A stretch of 64,000 nt of DNA from Pseudoalteromonas sp. SMS1 (GTDB taxonomy: Bacteria > Pseudomonadota > Gammaproteobacteria > Enterobacterales > Alteromonadaceae): positions 366,842 to 430,841 of the forward strand of contig NZ_JAKGBI010000003.1 of NCBI RefSeq assembly GCF_021530565.1, read 5' to 3'. Below the pieces are notes generated by a model, which made no database searches, was not told the DNA's origin, and saw nothing but the letters and a program-made list of their open reading frames with translations. Of the stretch, positions 9,750 through 18,231 are shown piece by piece. The position numbers and the translations under genes were made by a program. Each line of letters begins with the position of its first letter. The stretch's first letter is position 1.

Positions 9750-11225
9750 ATGCTTCCTGTGATCGCTCTGGTAGGGCGGCCGAATGTGGGTAAGTCCACA
9801 TTATTTAATCGATTAACGCGTACTCGTGACGCATTGGTAGCCGACTTTCCTGGCCTGACTCGCGATCGTAAATACGGTCAGGCAGATTACGATGGCTATG
9901 AATTCATTGTTGTTGATACTGGCGGTATTGACGGCAGTGAAGAGGGGATCGAAACTGAAATGGCAGAGCAGTCGCTTCTTGCGATTGAAGAAGCTGATAT
10001 TGTGCTGTTTTTGGTAGATGCCCGTGCCGGCATGACTGTTGCGGATCAAGCGATTGCACAGCACTTACGAAGACAGGAAAAGAAAAGCTTTATTGTTGCG
10101 AATAAAACAGATGGCATAGACGCTGATTCAAGCTGTGCTGAGTTTTATCAACTCGCATTAGGTGATATCCATCAAATTGCAGCAGCGCACGGGCGTGGTG
10201 TTACCCAACTTCTCGAGGCAACGCTTGGCCCAATTGTCGCTGAACTAGCAAAGCAAGAAGACGACATAGAGCACAGCGACGAACGCATTGCTGAACTGTA
10301 TCTTGAGGGCGAAGAAGCCCCTGAAGAAGGCAAATCAGGTTTTGAAGATAAACCCGTTAAATTAGCCATCATTGGTCGCCCCAATGTCGGTAAATCGACG
10401 CTGACAAACCGTATTTTGGGTGAAGAAAGGGTGATTGTTTATGATATGCCTGGTACCACTCGAGACTCCATTTACATCCCAATGACACGCAACGATCGTG
10501 AGTATGTTCTAATTGATACTGCCGGTGTTCGTAAACGTAAGAAAGTCAACGATGTTGTTGAAAAGTTCTCTGTAATCAAGACGCTCAAGGCAATCGAAGA
10601 TGCAAATGTAATTTTGTTGGTGGTTGATGCGCGTGAAGGCATTTCAGATCAAGACCTAAGCTTACTTGGTTTTGCATTAAACTCAGGCCGCTCTTTGGTT
10701 ATTGCAGTGAATAAGTGGGATGGCTTGGATAATTATGTGAAAGAGCGTATCAAGTCAGAACTAGACAGAAGACTAGGCTTTATCGACTTTGCGCGCTTGC
10801 ATTTTATTTCTGCATTACATGGCACGGGTGTCGGGCATTTGTTTGAGTCAGTTGATGAAGCCTATGAATCCGCAACCAAGCGTGTCAGTACCGCAATGTT
10901 AAGACGCATCATGGATATGGCGCAGGCGGATCACCAACCACCATTAGTACGTGGTCGCCGTGTTAAATTGAAATATGCGCATGCCGGTGGCTATAACCCA
11001 CCAAGAATTGTGATCCATGGTAACCAAGTTCATGACTTGCCAGACAGTTACAAACGTTACCTAATGAATTACTACCGCAAAGCACTTAATATTATGGGAA
11101 CGCCAATTAAAATTGAATTTAGGGAAGGTGATAACCCTTATTCAGGTCGTTCAAATAAAATGACATTGTCTCAAAAACGTAAGTTAAGAGCATTTACAAA
11201 AGAACAAAGAAATAAACCTTCTTAA
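9750..11225 (+). CDS. der: ribosome biogenesis GTPase Der (EngA)
   Basis: Essential tandem GTPase acting in 50S subunit assembly. Two complete G domains are visible: [14 protein letters not shown] with VDTGG and NKTDG in the first half, and [15 protein letters not shown] with [12 protein letters not shown] and NKWDG in the second. A C-terminal KH-like domain follows ([19 protein letters not shown]). An acidic linker ([20 protein letters not shown]) joins the domains, as usual in Gammaproteobacteria. The 491 residues match E. coli (490). The ATG follows AAAGAGG. Confidence 0.98.
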   Translation: MLPVIALVGRPNVGKSTLFNRLTRTRDALVADFPGLTRDRKYGQADYDGYEFIVVDTGGIDGSEEGIETEMAEQSLLAIEEADIVLFLVDARAGMTVADQAIAQHLRRQEKKSFIVANKTDGIDADSSCAEFYQLALGDIHQIAAAHGRGVTQLLEATLGPIVAELAKQEDDIEHSDERIAELYLEGEEAPEEGKSGFEDKPVKLAIIGRPNVGKSTLTNRILGEERVIVYDMPGTTRDSIYIPMTRNDREYVLIDTAGVRKRKKVNDVVEKFSVIKTLKAIEDANVILLVVDAREGISDQDLSLLGFALNSGRSLVIAVNKWDGLDNYVKERIKSELDRRLGFIDFARLHFISALHGTGVGHLFESVDEAYESATKRVSTAMLRRIMDMAQADHQPPLVRGRRVKLKYAHAGGYNPPRIVIHGNQVHDLPDSYKRYLMNYYRKALNIMGTPIKIEFREGDNPYSGRSNKMTLSQKRKLRAFTKEQRNKPS

Positions 11226-11229
11226 AAAG

Positions 11230-11254
11230 TGGCGCATTGTGCGCCATTTTTTTT
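11230..11254 (+). terminator. terminator after der
   Basis: A perfect 7-bp stem (TGGCGCA / TGCGCCA), a three-base loop and a run of eight T, four bases after the der stop. Confidence 0.9.
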
Positions 11255-11376
11255 GCCTCCATAAGGCGCATAGGCCTAACTATTTACGCCTCGGTTTTGA
11301 TAGGCTTTGGCTTATTACTTTACGCTGCTCATTTATTATGCTTTATTAGTATTTATTTGCTTAACTTATTGTTGTG

Positions 11377-11766
11377 ATGCATTTTATTAAAACGGTCATT
11401 TATGTCGATGACGTAGAAGAAGTCTTAGATTTTTATTTTCAAGCATTTGGGCTCAATGCCCACTCAGTAACAGAGAATGGTGACTATGGAGAGCTGGAAA
11501 CTGGCACTGTATTACTTGCGTTTGCGACTCACCCAGTGGCACAGTCTCAATTTAAACAGACATATATTCGTTCACAGCCAAAACAGCCTGCACTGGGTTT
11601 TGAGCTGACGCTAGGGTGTGAAAATGTGTCCAGTAGTTATGATAAGGCGGTAGCAGCTGGTGCAGAGCCGTTGTCCGCACCAAGCCAAAAAGGGGTACAT
11701 ACTCAGGCGTATGTACGCGCAATTGAAGGAACCTTAATTGCGTTAGTCAGCGAGTGCGCGAGCTAG
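11377..11766 (+). CDS. VOC/glyoxalase-like fold protein
   Basis: A 129-residue protein with the beta-alpha-beta-beta-beta pattern of the vicinal oxygen chelate superfamily. It opens MHFIKTVIYVDDVEEVLDFY and contains GLNAHSVTENGDYGELETG and GFELTLGCENVSSSYDKAV. The substrate cannot be told from sequence; members include glyoxalases, antibiotic-binding proteins and dioxygenases. A GTG at 11374 would add one residue. Its 3' end overlaps that of the opposite-strand DUF2750-like gene by 24 bases. No strong ribosome site or promoter is visible. Confidence 0.75.
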   Translation: MHFIKTVIYVDDVEEVLDFYFQAFGLNAHSVTENGDYGELETGTVLLAFATHPVAQSQFKQTYIRSQPKQPALGFELTLGCENVSSSYDKAVAAGAEPLSAPSQKGVHTQAYVRAIEGTLIALVSECAS

Positions 11767-12093
11767 ACTGACCGGCTCAATTTCAACGCAGACATTATCG
11801 TCATTCCAGTTTATACCGATGAGCGCATTGTCGTCTCTTAAATCCTCGATCCATTCATCAAGCAGCGAATCTAAGCTAATCGCAATAGGTTTAAACTCTT
11901 CCCACTCGTCTTTACATTGTGCTAGTGCTGCTGATTCATCTGCCCACAATAGCAACACGTCAGATTCTTCAAATTGATTTGATTCAACAATCACGAAGCC
12001 GCCGTCTTCTGCTCCAAGGGCCCATACTTGTTCGCTTTGCTTTACTTCAGTCACAAAGTTGACTACTTCTGATTCTAACTCAAGATCATTCAT
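11743..12093 (-). CDS. DUF2750-like small acidic protein
   Basis: A 116-residue, strongly acidic protein, cytosolic by absence of signal or membrane segments. The pattern VWALGAEDGGFVI, LLLWADESAALAQCKDEWEE, FKPIAISLDSLLDEWIEDL and IGINWNDDNVCVEIEP resembles DUF2750/immunity-like family proteins. That assignment is from memory of the family pattern and is moderate. It lies 21 bases downstream of the GST-like gene on the same strand, so they may be co-transcribed. Its function is unknown. Confidence 0.65.
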   Translation of the reverse strand: MNDLELESEVVNFVTEVKQSEQVWALGAEDGGFVIVESNQFEESDVLLLWADESAALAQCKDEWEEFKPIAISLDSLLDEWIEDLRDDNALIGINWNDDNVCVEIEPVSLARALAD

Positions 12094-12114
12094 ATTAAAT
12101 TACCAATAAAAAAA

Positions 12115-12693
12115 TTAGCTGCGCGGATCCGTTTGCTGAGCAATGGCATGGCTATGCCATTTTTCTAGGTGAGCTTGTAAACCTTGGTGGGTTGATAAGT
12201 CAGCTAGACTTCTGAATTGGATCCAATCTAACAAGCAGTATAAACTGATCTGTAGATACTCGCAGTTCAAAAAAGCATCTGTTGTACATTGCTTATCTAA
12301 ATAGTTTAATGTTTCAGTTATACGTTCACGCTGCAAATTAAAAAATAACACATCACCTTGGGTGTCTAAGTCCGAGCGCTGTCCGAGTAGCATTTCCACC
12401 AGAGAGTCATTACAAGCATTGATGATGGTTAATAAATTCTCTTGGTCCCAGTTCAAATGAGGCAGTGAAAACTTGTTCTGAAGATAGCGAGCAATCGTAT
12501 TGGAGTCACATATCACTTTCTCGCCACAAATCAGAAAAGGGATTTTTCTAGCTGGGTTGTGCTCAATTAATATTTGCCTCTCATTCTGGTCAAAAATATT
12601 AATGATACGATACTCAAAAGACAGGTCATGCAGTGCACAGTACATTCTAAGTCGTCTCACATAAGGAGATGTATCGGAGCCATATAAAATCAT
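12115..12693 (-). CDS. glutathione S-transferase / glutaredoxin-2-like protein
   Basis: A 192-residue protein with a thioredoxin-fold N-terminal domain (MILYGSDTSPYVRRLRMYC) and the cis-proline region RKIPFLICGEKVICDSNTIA that binds glutathione, then an all-helical C-terminal domain. The SPYVRR start carries Ser rather than a CxxC pair, which fits a GST more than a redoxin. Substrate is unknown. AAGGGA lies seven bases before the ATG. It is followed closely by the DUF2750-like gene on the same strand. Confidence 0.75.
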   Translation of the reverse strand: MILYGSDTSPYVRRLRMYCALHDLSFEYRIINIFDQNERQILIEHNPARKIPFLICGEKVICDSNTIARYLQNKFSLPHLNWDQENLLTIINACNDSLVEMLLGQRSDLDTQGDVLFFNLQRERITETLNYLDKQCTTDAFLNCEYLQISLYCLLDWIQFRSLADLSTHQGLQAHLEKWHSHAIAQQTDPRS

Positions 12694-12808
12694 CTGTATT
12701 CCCTTATTCTATGGTTGATTGAAAACCTAGCATGACAAATCATGTCACGAAAGTACATGTATACTCGTTAAAAGTCTAAAGCAGACGGGAATAAGAACAG
12801 GGCGGGTC

Positions 12809-12836
12809 GGGCAAACCCAGATAAACCAGTTTGCCC
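12809..12836. repeat. inverted repeat between ppiC and the GST-like gene
   Basis: Perfect 8-base arms GGGCAAAC / GTTTGCCC with a 12-base loop, ten bases past the ppiC stop. No T-run follows on either strand, so it is not a standard terminator. It could be an mRNA-stabilising hairpin or a rho-dependent end. Confidence 0.5.
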
Positions 12837-12846
12837 TTTAACAGGG

Positions 12847-13128
12847 TTAGTCTTGTCGACTTGTGACTTCCAGTAGATGATAGCCAAACTGAGTTTGGAC
12901 TGGGCCTTGTACTTCATTTAGTGGTGCCGAAAAGACGACTTTGTCGAATTCTGGAACCATCATTCCGGGGCCAAACTCGCCAAGTGCACCACCGTCTTGT
13001 CCTGAAGGGCAATTAGAAAACTCTTTTGCCAGCGCGGCAAAGTCTTCTCCGTCATCTATTCTCTTTTTGAGTTCTAAACATTGCGCTTCACTATCCACTA
13101 AAATATGTCTTGCACTTGCTAATGTCAT
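12847..13128 (-). CDS. ppiC: parvulin-type peptidyl-prolyl isomerase PpiC
   Basis: A 93-residue single-domain parvulin, the same length as E. coli PpiC, with no signal peptide, hence cytosolic. Family motifs are clear: ARHILVDSEAQCLELKKRID, DFAALAKEFSNCPSGQDGG, LGEFGPGMMVPEFDKVVF and TQFGYHLLEVTSRQD. It catalyses cis-trans isomerisation of X-Pro bonds. It lies 70 bases downstream of the glutathione peroxidase gene on the same strand, and a hairpin lies past its stop. Confidence 0.93.
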   Translation of the reverse strand: MTLASARHILVDSEAQCLELKKRIDDGEDFAALAKEFSNCPSGQDGGALGEFGPGMMVPEFDKVVFSAPLNEVQGPVQTQFGYHLLEVTSRQD

Positions 13129-13198
13129 GTTCTCTCCATGCTTGCCTCAATTTAGTTCATACCTTATTCTAATTCAAAAGTATCAAAAACGCATGCTT

Positions 13199-13735
13199 TT
13201 ACCTGATTTCCTTTTCTATCGCGGTGATAATTTCTTCCGATAATGGTTTTGTGCGACTGCCAAAGCGTAGGATCTCTTTTCTATCTGCAGAGACTAAGTA
13301 TTTGTAAAAGTTCCATTTTGGCGAACCAGCCTGCTCACCTAAGTGCTTAAATATTGGGTTAGCATCATCGCCCCTGACGTCACTGGTTGCCATCATGGTA
13401 AAGGTGACCCCATAGTTAATGAAGCACACTTTGGCTGTATCAGCTTCGTCGCGTTCTTCCTGAAAAAAGTCATCTGACGGGAAGCCGATCACAACGAGCC
13501 CTTTATCCTTGTATTTTTGGTGCAGTTTTTCTAAATCTTCAAATTGGCCTGTGAAACCACAGTTGCTCGCGGTATTCACCAATAGCAGTGGTTTATCTTT
13601 GAATTGGCACAGGTTGACAGATTCTTTCGAGCGTAGTTTTCTGAGCTCCACGTTGGTGAAATCGTCACAATTAGCCAGTGATAGGGGGCTAGCTAGCGCA
13701 AATGCGGCAGCCAATAAAGTTTGTTTTATCATCAT
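13199..13735 (-). CDS. exported glutathione peroxidase family protein
   Basis: A 178-residue peroxidase with a Sec signal peptide (MMIKQTLLAAAFALASPLSL, then AN), so probably periplasmic. The peroxidatic cysteine lies in NTASNCGFTGQFEDLEKL, where selenoenzymes carry Sec. GLVVIGFPSDDF replaces the usual GFPCNQF, and the C-terminal WNFYKYLVSADRKEI gives the catalytic Trp/Asn region. It should reduce hydroperoxides, probably with thioredoxin-like rather than glutathione reductant (inference from the Cys-type family). It precedes ppiC on the same strand. Confidence 0.85.
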   Translation of the reverse strand: MMIKQTLLAAAFALASPLSLANCDDFTNVELRKLRSKESVNLCQFKDKPLLLVNTASNCGFTGQFEDLEKLHQKYKDKGLVVIGFPSDDFFQEERDEADTAKVCFINYGVTFTMMATSDVRGDDANPIFKHLGEQAGSPKWNFYKYLVSADRKEILRFGSRTKPLSEEIITAIEKEIR

Positions 13736-13934
13736 AATTTCCGTGTTTTTTATTTTATACGCTGATATTTAAAAATAGTTCAATACGCCGCTTGCGCCTT
13801 AGCGTGTGCTTGGCATCAATGACTGGTTGGCCATTACAAAGACAGTGTAATTGACCGTTTTGTTACAATAAAATTTTCTTTGCCTTTAATTATTTGAACT
13901 ACACTGGATCTTACTATGGATACAGGACGTTGCT

Positions 13935-15887
13935 ATGTCGAATAAGGTTTTGATCATAGATAGTAATAGTGTTTTAGCCATGCGCATAAAAGTACTATTT
14001 GAGCTATTGGGTAGTGAAGTAGAGCATATTCATTACGAATCTTTAGATGCTGATACTGCCTTTAGTCACTTTGATGTCATTGCTATTGCGCATGGCATTC
14101 CGCCAGAGTACTTCGATACTTTAGAGCGCCTCAGTCAGCACGAGAAAATCATTCTTCTTGCGCCCAAGCCTGAAAACTCAGAGCACCTGAGTGCATTTAG
14201 CCAGTTAAACAGAGTATTGTCTAATGCTATCGTGATTTACCCTTTTTTCGGCAACAAAGAAATTACGGGGTTGCTTGAGCGAGTATTGGAGATAGGTGAA
14301 CAAGCGCAGTTGTTGTTGCCTAAGGTCCTCTTGGTTGATCACATGGAAAACAGGCTAAAGCAGCTATCAGTGAGTTTAAGAGGCGCGCAGCTTGATGTAA
14401 AAACTGCGAGTTGCGCGAAGGAGGTAGAAACCCTTATTAAACAACATCAGTTTGATTTGCTGATTTGTGATTTTAACCTCGAGCAGGAAACAGGTTTGGA
14501 TATATTTGATGTGGTACGGCAAGTCCATGTTAATTGTCGTTGTCTGTTAATGACATCTCGAGAAAGTCAGGTCGATATGTTAAAAGCCATCCGTCAAGGT
14601 GTTGAAGATGTACTTACCAAACCAGTAGATGAAAACTCGCTATTACAGTCACTGCATAAACTTTGGCAAACTGAACTATTAAGACGACATAATCAAGAGT
14701 TGGTTGAACGCCTTCAAGACACGGTAGATGCCCTAATTGAGCGCGACAGTTTACTCAGGGTCATTTATAAACATACGCCAGATCCTATTATGCTTTTTAA
14801 TCTCAAAGGCTATGTTATAGAAGCCAATGATGCTTGCTTAAACCTGTTTGGATTAACTGCGGAAGAATTGGAAGCGCATTCGATTTTTAATTTATTTGAA
14901 AGGCAATCAGTGGCGGTATTGCAAGGTTGCATCGAAACCAGTTTAATTGCACGGCATTTTGATTGTGATTTGGTGCTACCGAGAAATGATGGGTTATCTA
15001 TTCCTTTAATGGGGACTTTTATAGAAATAGATCACCACGGTGAAATCGCCCTCGCAGCCATTTTCAAAAATGTGGCGCATTTAAAACGTAAACAACAATT
15101 ACTTGAAGAAGCCAAAGAGGTCTTAGAAGCAGAAGTACAGGCAAGAACCTATCAGTTGCAGTCAGCTAAAGACGCTGCAGAGCGGGCCAATATTAGCAAA
15201 TCTGAATTTTTGGCAAATATGTCTCATGAGTTGAGAACACCGATGCATTCCATTTTGAGTTTTGCGCGCTTTGGCATTGATAAACTCAAAGCAAAAGAAG
15301 CACCGATAGATAAACTAAATAAATATTTGTCTAGAATTGAAACCAGCGGGGAGCGGCTTTTGATGTTGCTCAATAACTTATTGGATCTATCTAAACTGGA
15401 TGCCGGTCGATTTCCCTTTAATCCGAGCAATAATAATTTTATCTCTTTGCTTCAAGAAGGCATTGAAGATGTTTCTGGCTCGGCAATGGAAAAAGGCATT
15501 GTTATTAACCTGCACACCGATGATCAAAGCTTGGTGGTTTTTTGTGATCGGGACCAAATGATTCAAGTTGTTCGAAACCTGCTTGGTAACGCATTGAAGT
15601 TCAGCCCTGACAATAGTCAAGTCCAAGTCTACCTCTCTGCGGATGATAGCAAATTGTATTTAACAATTTGCGATCAAGGCGTTGGGATCCCGCATGATGA
15701 ATTAGAGCACATCTTTGATAAATTTGCACAAAGTAGCAAAACGAATAGCGGAGCCGGTGGTACAGGACTGGGGTTAGCGATTTGTAAAGAATTTATCTTA
15801 CTGCATAAAGGATGCATTTATGCACGAAATAGTGACTCTGGCGGTGCAGAATTTGTCATTGAGCTGCCAAAAAGTACCTCTGACTAG
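13935..15887 (+). CDS. hybrid histidine kinase: pseudo-receiver, receiver, PAS, kinase core
   Basis: 650 residues, no membrane segment, so cytosolic. Residues 4-120 are a receiver-like fold lacking the acceptor Asp (FDVIAIAHG). Residues 130-245 are a complete receiver with Asp179 (LLICDFNLE) and Lys229 (LTKP). A coiled coil and PAS domain (about 272-385, HTPDPIMLFNL) lead to HisKA with His431 (FLANMSHELRTPMHSI) and an ATPase domain (VRNLLGNALKFSP, DQGVGIP, GGTGLGLAICKEF). Input receivers before the kinase suggest it integrates signals from another phosphorelay. It is followed 58 bases on by a response regulator, its likely partner. The stimulus is unknown. Confidence 0.9.
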   Translation: MSNKVLIIDSNSVLAMRIKVLFELLGSEVEHIHYESLDADTAFSHFDVIAIAHGIPPEYFDTLERLSQHEKIILLAPKPENSEHLSAFSQLNRVLSNAIVIYPFFGNKEITGLLERVLEIGEQAQLLLPKVLLVDHMENRLKQLSVSLRGAQLDVKTASCAKEVETLIKQHQFDLLICDFNLEQETGLDIFDVVRQVHVNCRCLLMTSRESQVDMLKAIRQGVEDVLTKPVDENSLLQSLHKLWQTELLRRHNQELVERLQDTVDALIERDSLLRVIYKHTPDPIMLFNLKGYVIEANDACLNLFGLTAEELEAHSIFNLFERQSVAVLQGCIETSLIARHFDCDLVLPRNDGLSIPLMGTFIEIDHHGEIALAAIFKNVAHLKRKQQLLEEAKEVLEAEVQARTYQLQSAKDAAERANISKSEFLANMSHELRTPMHSILSFARFGIDKLKAKEAPIDKLNKYLSRIETSGERLLMLLNNLLDLSKLDAGRFPFNPSNNNFISLLQEGIEDVSGSAMEKGIVINLHTDDQSLVVFCDRDQMIQVVRNLLGNALKFSPDNSQVQVYLSADDSKLYLTICDQGVGIPHDELEHIFDKFAQSSKTNSGAGGTGLGLAICKEFILLHKGCIYARNSDSGGAEFVIELPKSTSD

Positions 15888-15945
15888 CAACAGGTAGGAT
15901 CACTGACTATAACTAATAGTAATAAAACACAAAAGGATATTAACG

Positions 15946-17085
15946 ATGGCATTACAACGAATTTTGGCAGTGGATGACGAACCCTTCAACCTCGAAATCA
16001 TTGAGGAAATTTTGGAGGATTTGGACTTTGAAGTTAAAACGGCTATCAGTGGACAGGAGTGTTTAGAGGTCGTTGAGGCGTTCGATCCTCAGGTGATTCT
16101 ATTGGATGTGAGTATGCCACAGATGAGCGGTTATGAGGTATGCAAAGCAATTAAGTCCAATCCAGAATTACAGCACATTATCGTAATGTTCGTATCTGCT
16201 CGTGGTTCAGTTGAAGAGCGTATGGAAGGTTATTCAGTTGGCGCTGAAGACTACATCGTCAAGCCATTTGGTCATAGTGAGTTAAAAGCCAAGCTGTTAC
16301 ATCTGGGGCAAATGCTATTAGAAAAAGATATCCTTGAGCAACAAGTAGAAGATGCGACGACCACCGCGTTTAGTGCCATGGCAACAAGTAGTGAAATGGG
16401 GCAAATTGTCAACTTTGTTGAGCAGGTAGGCGCCATTCAAGACGTTTCTGAATTGGCAGACGCACTGATAGGCTGTTTGGCAAACTTTGGCTTAAGTTGC
16501 AATATTGAAATGCGCGTCGACAGTGAGCGGTTGCACTTTGCTTCGACAGGCATGTGCTCGCCTATTGTGGTTGAGTTGTTTGAAATTTTACATTCGAAAG
16601 GCAGGCTTCATGAATTTACGAGCAGGATATTAGTAAATTATGAATTGTTAAGTGTATTAATTTTGAATATGCCTTCAGAAGACCCTGATAAGCACGGTCG
16701 TATACGTGACCATATTTGTTTTATCGTGAGTGTGACTGAACAACAGTTAATGTCTATTTTGACAAAAAACCAGCTCATCAGTCAGCAGTCTGAATTAAAT
16801 GGGGCAATTAAAACAATTCATAGTAAATTCACCGGGCTACTTTCTATGTTAAATAACAACCGTTCTCAGAATGAGGCTATTTTTAAACGGCTACAAGAGT
16901 TGTTTGAGTCTCGGATCCCAACAATGGGCTTAGATGAAGATCAAGAGGTGTTTATTTTTCGCCACATAGATGAAGCCATTCAAAGCTCCGTTGCACGTGA
17001 GGAAGCAATTTCACAAGTGAAAGACGCATTTACGGAGATCGAAAATGATTTGTGTCTATTGACCAATAAGGATGCAGCGTCGTAG
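15946..17085 (+). CDS. response regulator with an uncharacterised C-terminal domain
   Basis: 379 residues. Residues 4-120 form a typical receiver (ILAVDDEPFNLEIIEEIL, acceptor Asp54 in ILLDVSMPQMSGYEVC, Lys106 in YIVKPFG). The remaining 250 residues show no DNA-binding, GGDEF, EAL or HD-GYP signature. They start with a helical stretch (LEQQVEDATTTAFSAMATSS), and the middle may be GAF-like. This layout is known from regulators in marine gammaproteobacteria with unassigned output. The ATG follows AAAGGA. It is very likely co-transcribed with the hybrid kinase upstream and converges on queG. Confidence 0.85.
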   Translation: MALQRILAVDDEPFNLEIIEEILEDLDFEVKTAISGQECLEVVEAFDPQVILLDVSMPQMSGYEVCKAIKSNPELQHIIVMFVSARGSVEERMEGYSVGAEDYIVKPFGHSELKAKLLHLGQMLLEKDILEQQVEDATTTAFSAMATSSEMGQIVNFVEQVGAIQDVSELADALIGCLANFGLSCNIEMRVDSERLHFASTGMCSPIVVELFEILHSKGRLHEFTSRILVNYELLSVLILNMPSEDPDKHGRIRDHICFIVSVTEQQLMSILTKNQLISQQSELNGAIKTIHSKFTGLLSMLNNNRSQNEAIFKRLQELFESRIPTMGLDEDQEVFIFRHIDEAIQSSVAREEAISQVKDAFTEIENDLCLLTNKDAAS

Positions 17086-17091
17086 TGCGCT

Positions 17092-18228
17092 TTATGCATC
17101 CCGTGGCAAGCCTTTTTCGACAATGCGAATAAGTCTTGCCTTTTTACGTTCATCTTGTTGTTTTTGCTGTTGCTGAGCTAGTGCCCAGCGAATATGCTCA
17201 GCTACCAATGGTGTTGCATGAGTGAGTTTGTCGCTCAACGCTTGCATTATTCGTTCATCGTAACTGGCATTGCCCAATCCCACAGCCAAGTTTCTTAGCC
17301 AACGTTCGTGGCCAATTCGCCTAATTGGGCTACCTTCGGTGTTTGTTAAAAATGTCTTTTCATCCCACGCAAATAACTCAAGCATTTCTCTATCTTTGAT
17401 GGTTTTTCGTGGGTGGAAATCAGCTTCTTCGGTAAGTTGACCGAATCGGTTCCAAGGGCAGACAAGTTGACAATCATCACACCCGTAAATTCGATTCCCC
17501 AATAGTGGACGAAATGCTTCTGGAATGGCGCCTTGAAGCTCGATGGTTAGATAAGAGATACAGCGCCGAGCATCGACAACGTAAGGCGCCACAATAGCCC
17601 CTGTAGGGCACAAGCTGATGCAGGCATTACATTTACCACAGCCTTCTTCTACTTGTTTTTCGTCGGCAGGGAGTGGTAAATCAACAAATAGCTCACCAAG
17701 GAAAAACCATGATCCCGCTTGTTTGTGAATAAGCAGACTATTTTTCCCTCGCCAGCCTAATCCCGCTTTTTCGGCGATTTGCCTTTCTAATACGGGTGCA
17801 GAGTCTACGAAAGGTCGAAACCCATATTGCCCAACTTCTTGCTCTATGCGTTGGCCAAGCTTTTTCAATCGATTTCTGAGTACTTTATGATAGTCCCGCC
17901 CGAGTGCATAGCGGCTAATGTAGGCGGTTGTACTATTTTTCAGTGCTTTGGCAAAGCTGGCATCTGGGGGGAGGTAGTTCATTTTGACTGACACAATACT
18001 CTGTGTACCGGGCACAAGTTCGGCTGGCCTTGCCCGTTTCATGCCATGTGCAGCCATATACTCCATTTCACCGTGATAGCCTAAATCAAGCCACCGCTGT
18101 AGCTGGTTTTCGTGTTCACTCAGGTCAATATCACTAATGCCTACTTCAGCAAAGCCTAATTCTTTTCCCCAATACTTAATTTTTTCTGCAAGTTCAGTAT
18201 AGTTAATAGTAGGTTTGGCTTTATTCAC
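17092..18228 (-). CDS. queG: epoxyqueuosine reductase QueG
   Basis: Last enzyme of queuosine synthesis, reducing epoxyqueuosine in tRNA with cobalamin and two 4Fe-4S clusters. Ferredoxin-type clusters are clear: EEGCGKCNACISLCPTGAI and GCDDCQLVCPWNR. RYALGRDYHKVLRNRLKKLG, FVDSAPVLERQIAEKAGLGW and the C-terminal RLIRIVEKGLPRDA match the family. I chose GTG 18228 because it gives 378 residues (379 in E. coli) and avoids overlapping nnr; an ATG at 18261 would add 11 residues and overlap nnr by 30 bases. Divergent from nnr with three bases between the starts. Confidence 0.95.
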   Translation of the reverse strand: MNKAKPTINYTELAEKIKYWGKELGFAEVGISDIDLSEHENQLQRWLDLGYHGEMEYMAAHGMKRARPAELVPGTQSIVSVKMNYLPPDASFAKALKNSTTAYISRYALGRDYHKVLRNRLKKLGQRIEQEVGQYGFRPFVDSAPVLERQIAEKAGLGWRGKNSLLIHKQAGSWFFLGELFVDLPLPADEKQVEEGCGKCNACISLCPTGAIVAPYVVDARRCISYLTIELQGAIPEAFRPLLGNRIYGCDDCQLVCPWNRFGQLTEEADFHPRKTIKDREMLELFAWDEKTFLTNTEGSPIRRIGHERWLRNLAVGLGNASYDERIMQALSDKLTHATPLVAEHIRWALAQQQQKQQDERKKARLIRIVEKGLPRDA

Positions 18229-18231
18229 GGA

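Noticed and set aside
12733..12747. TGACA-AATCA-TGTCA dyad upstream of the GST-like gene
   Set aside because: Arms of five bases are expected by chance at this length; no second copy was seen nearby.
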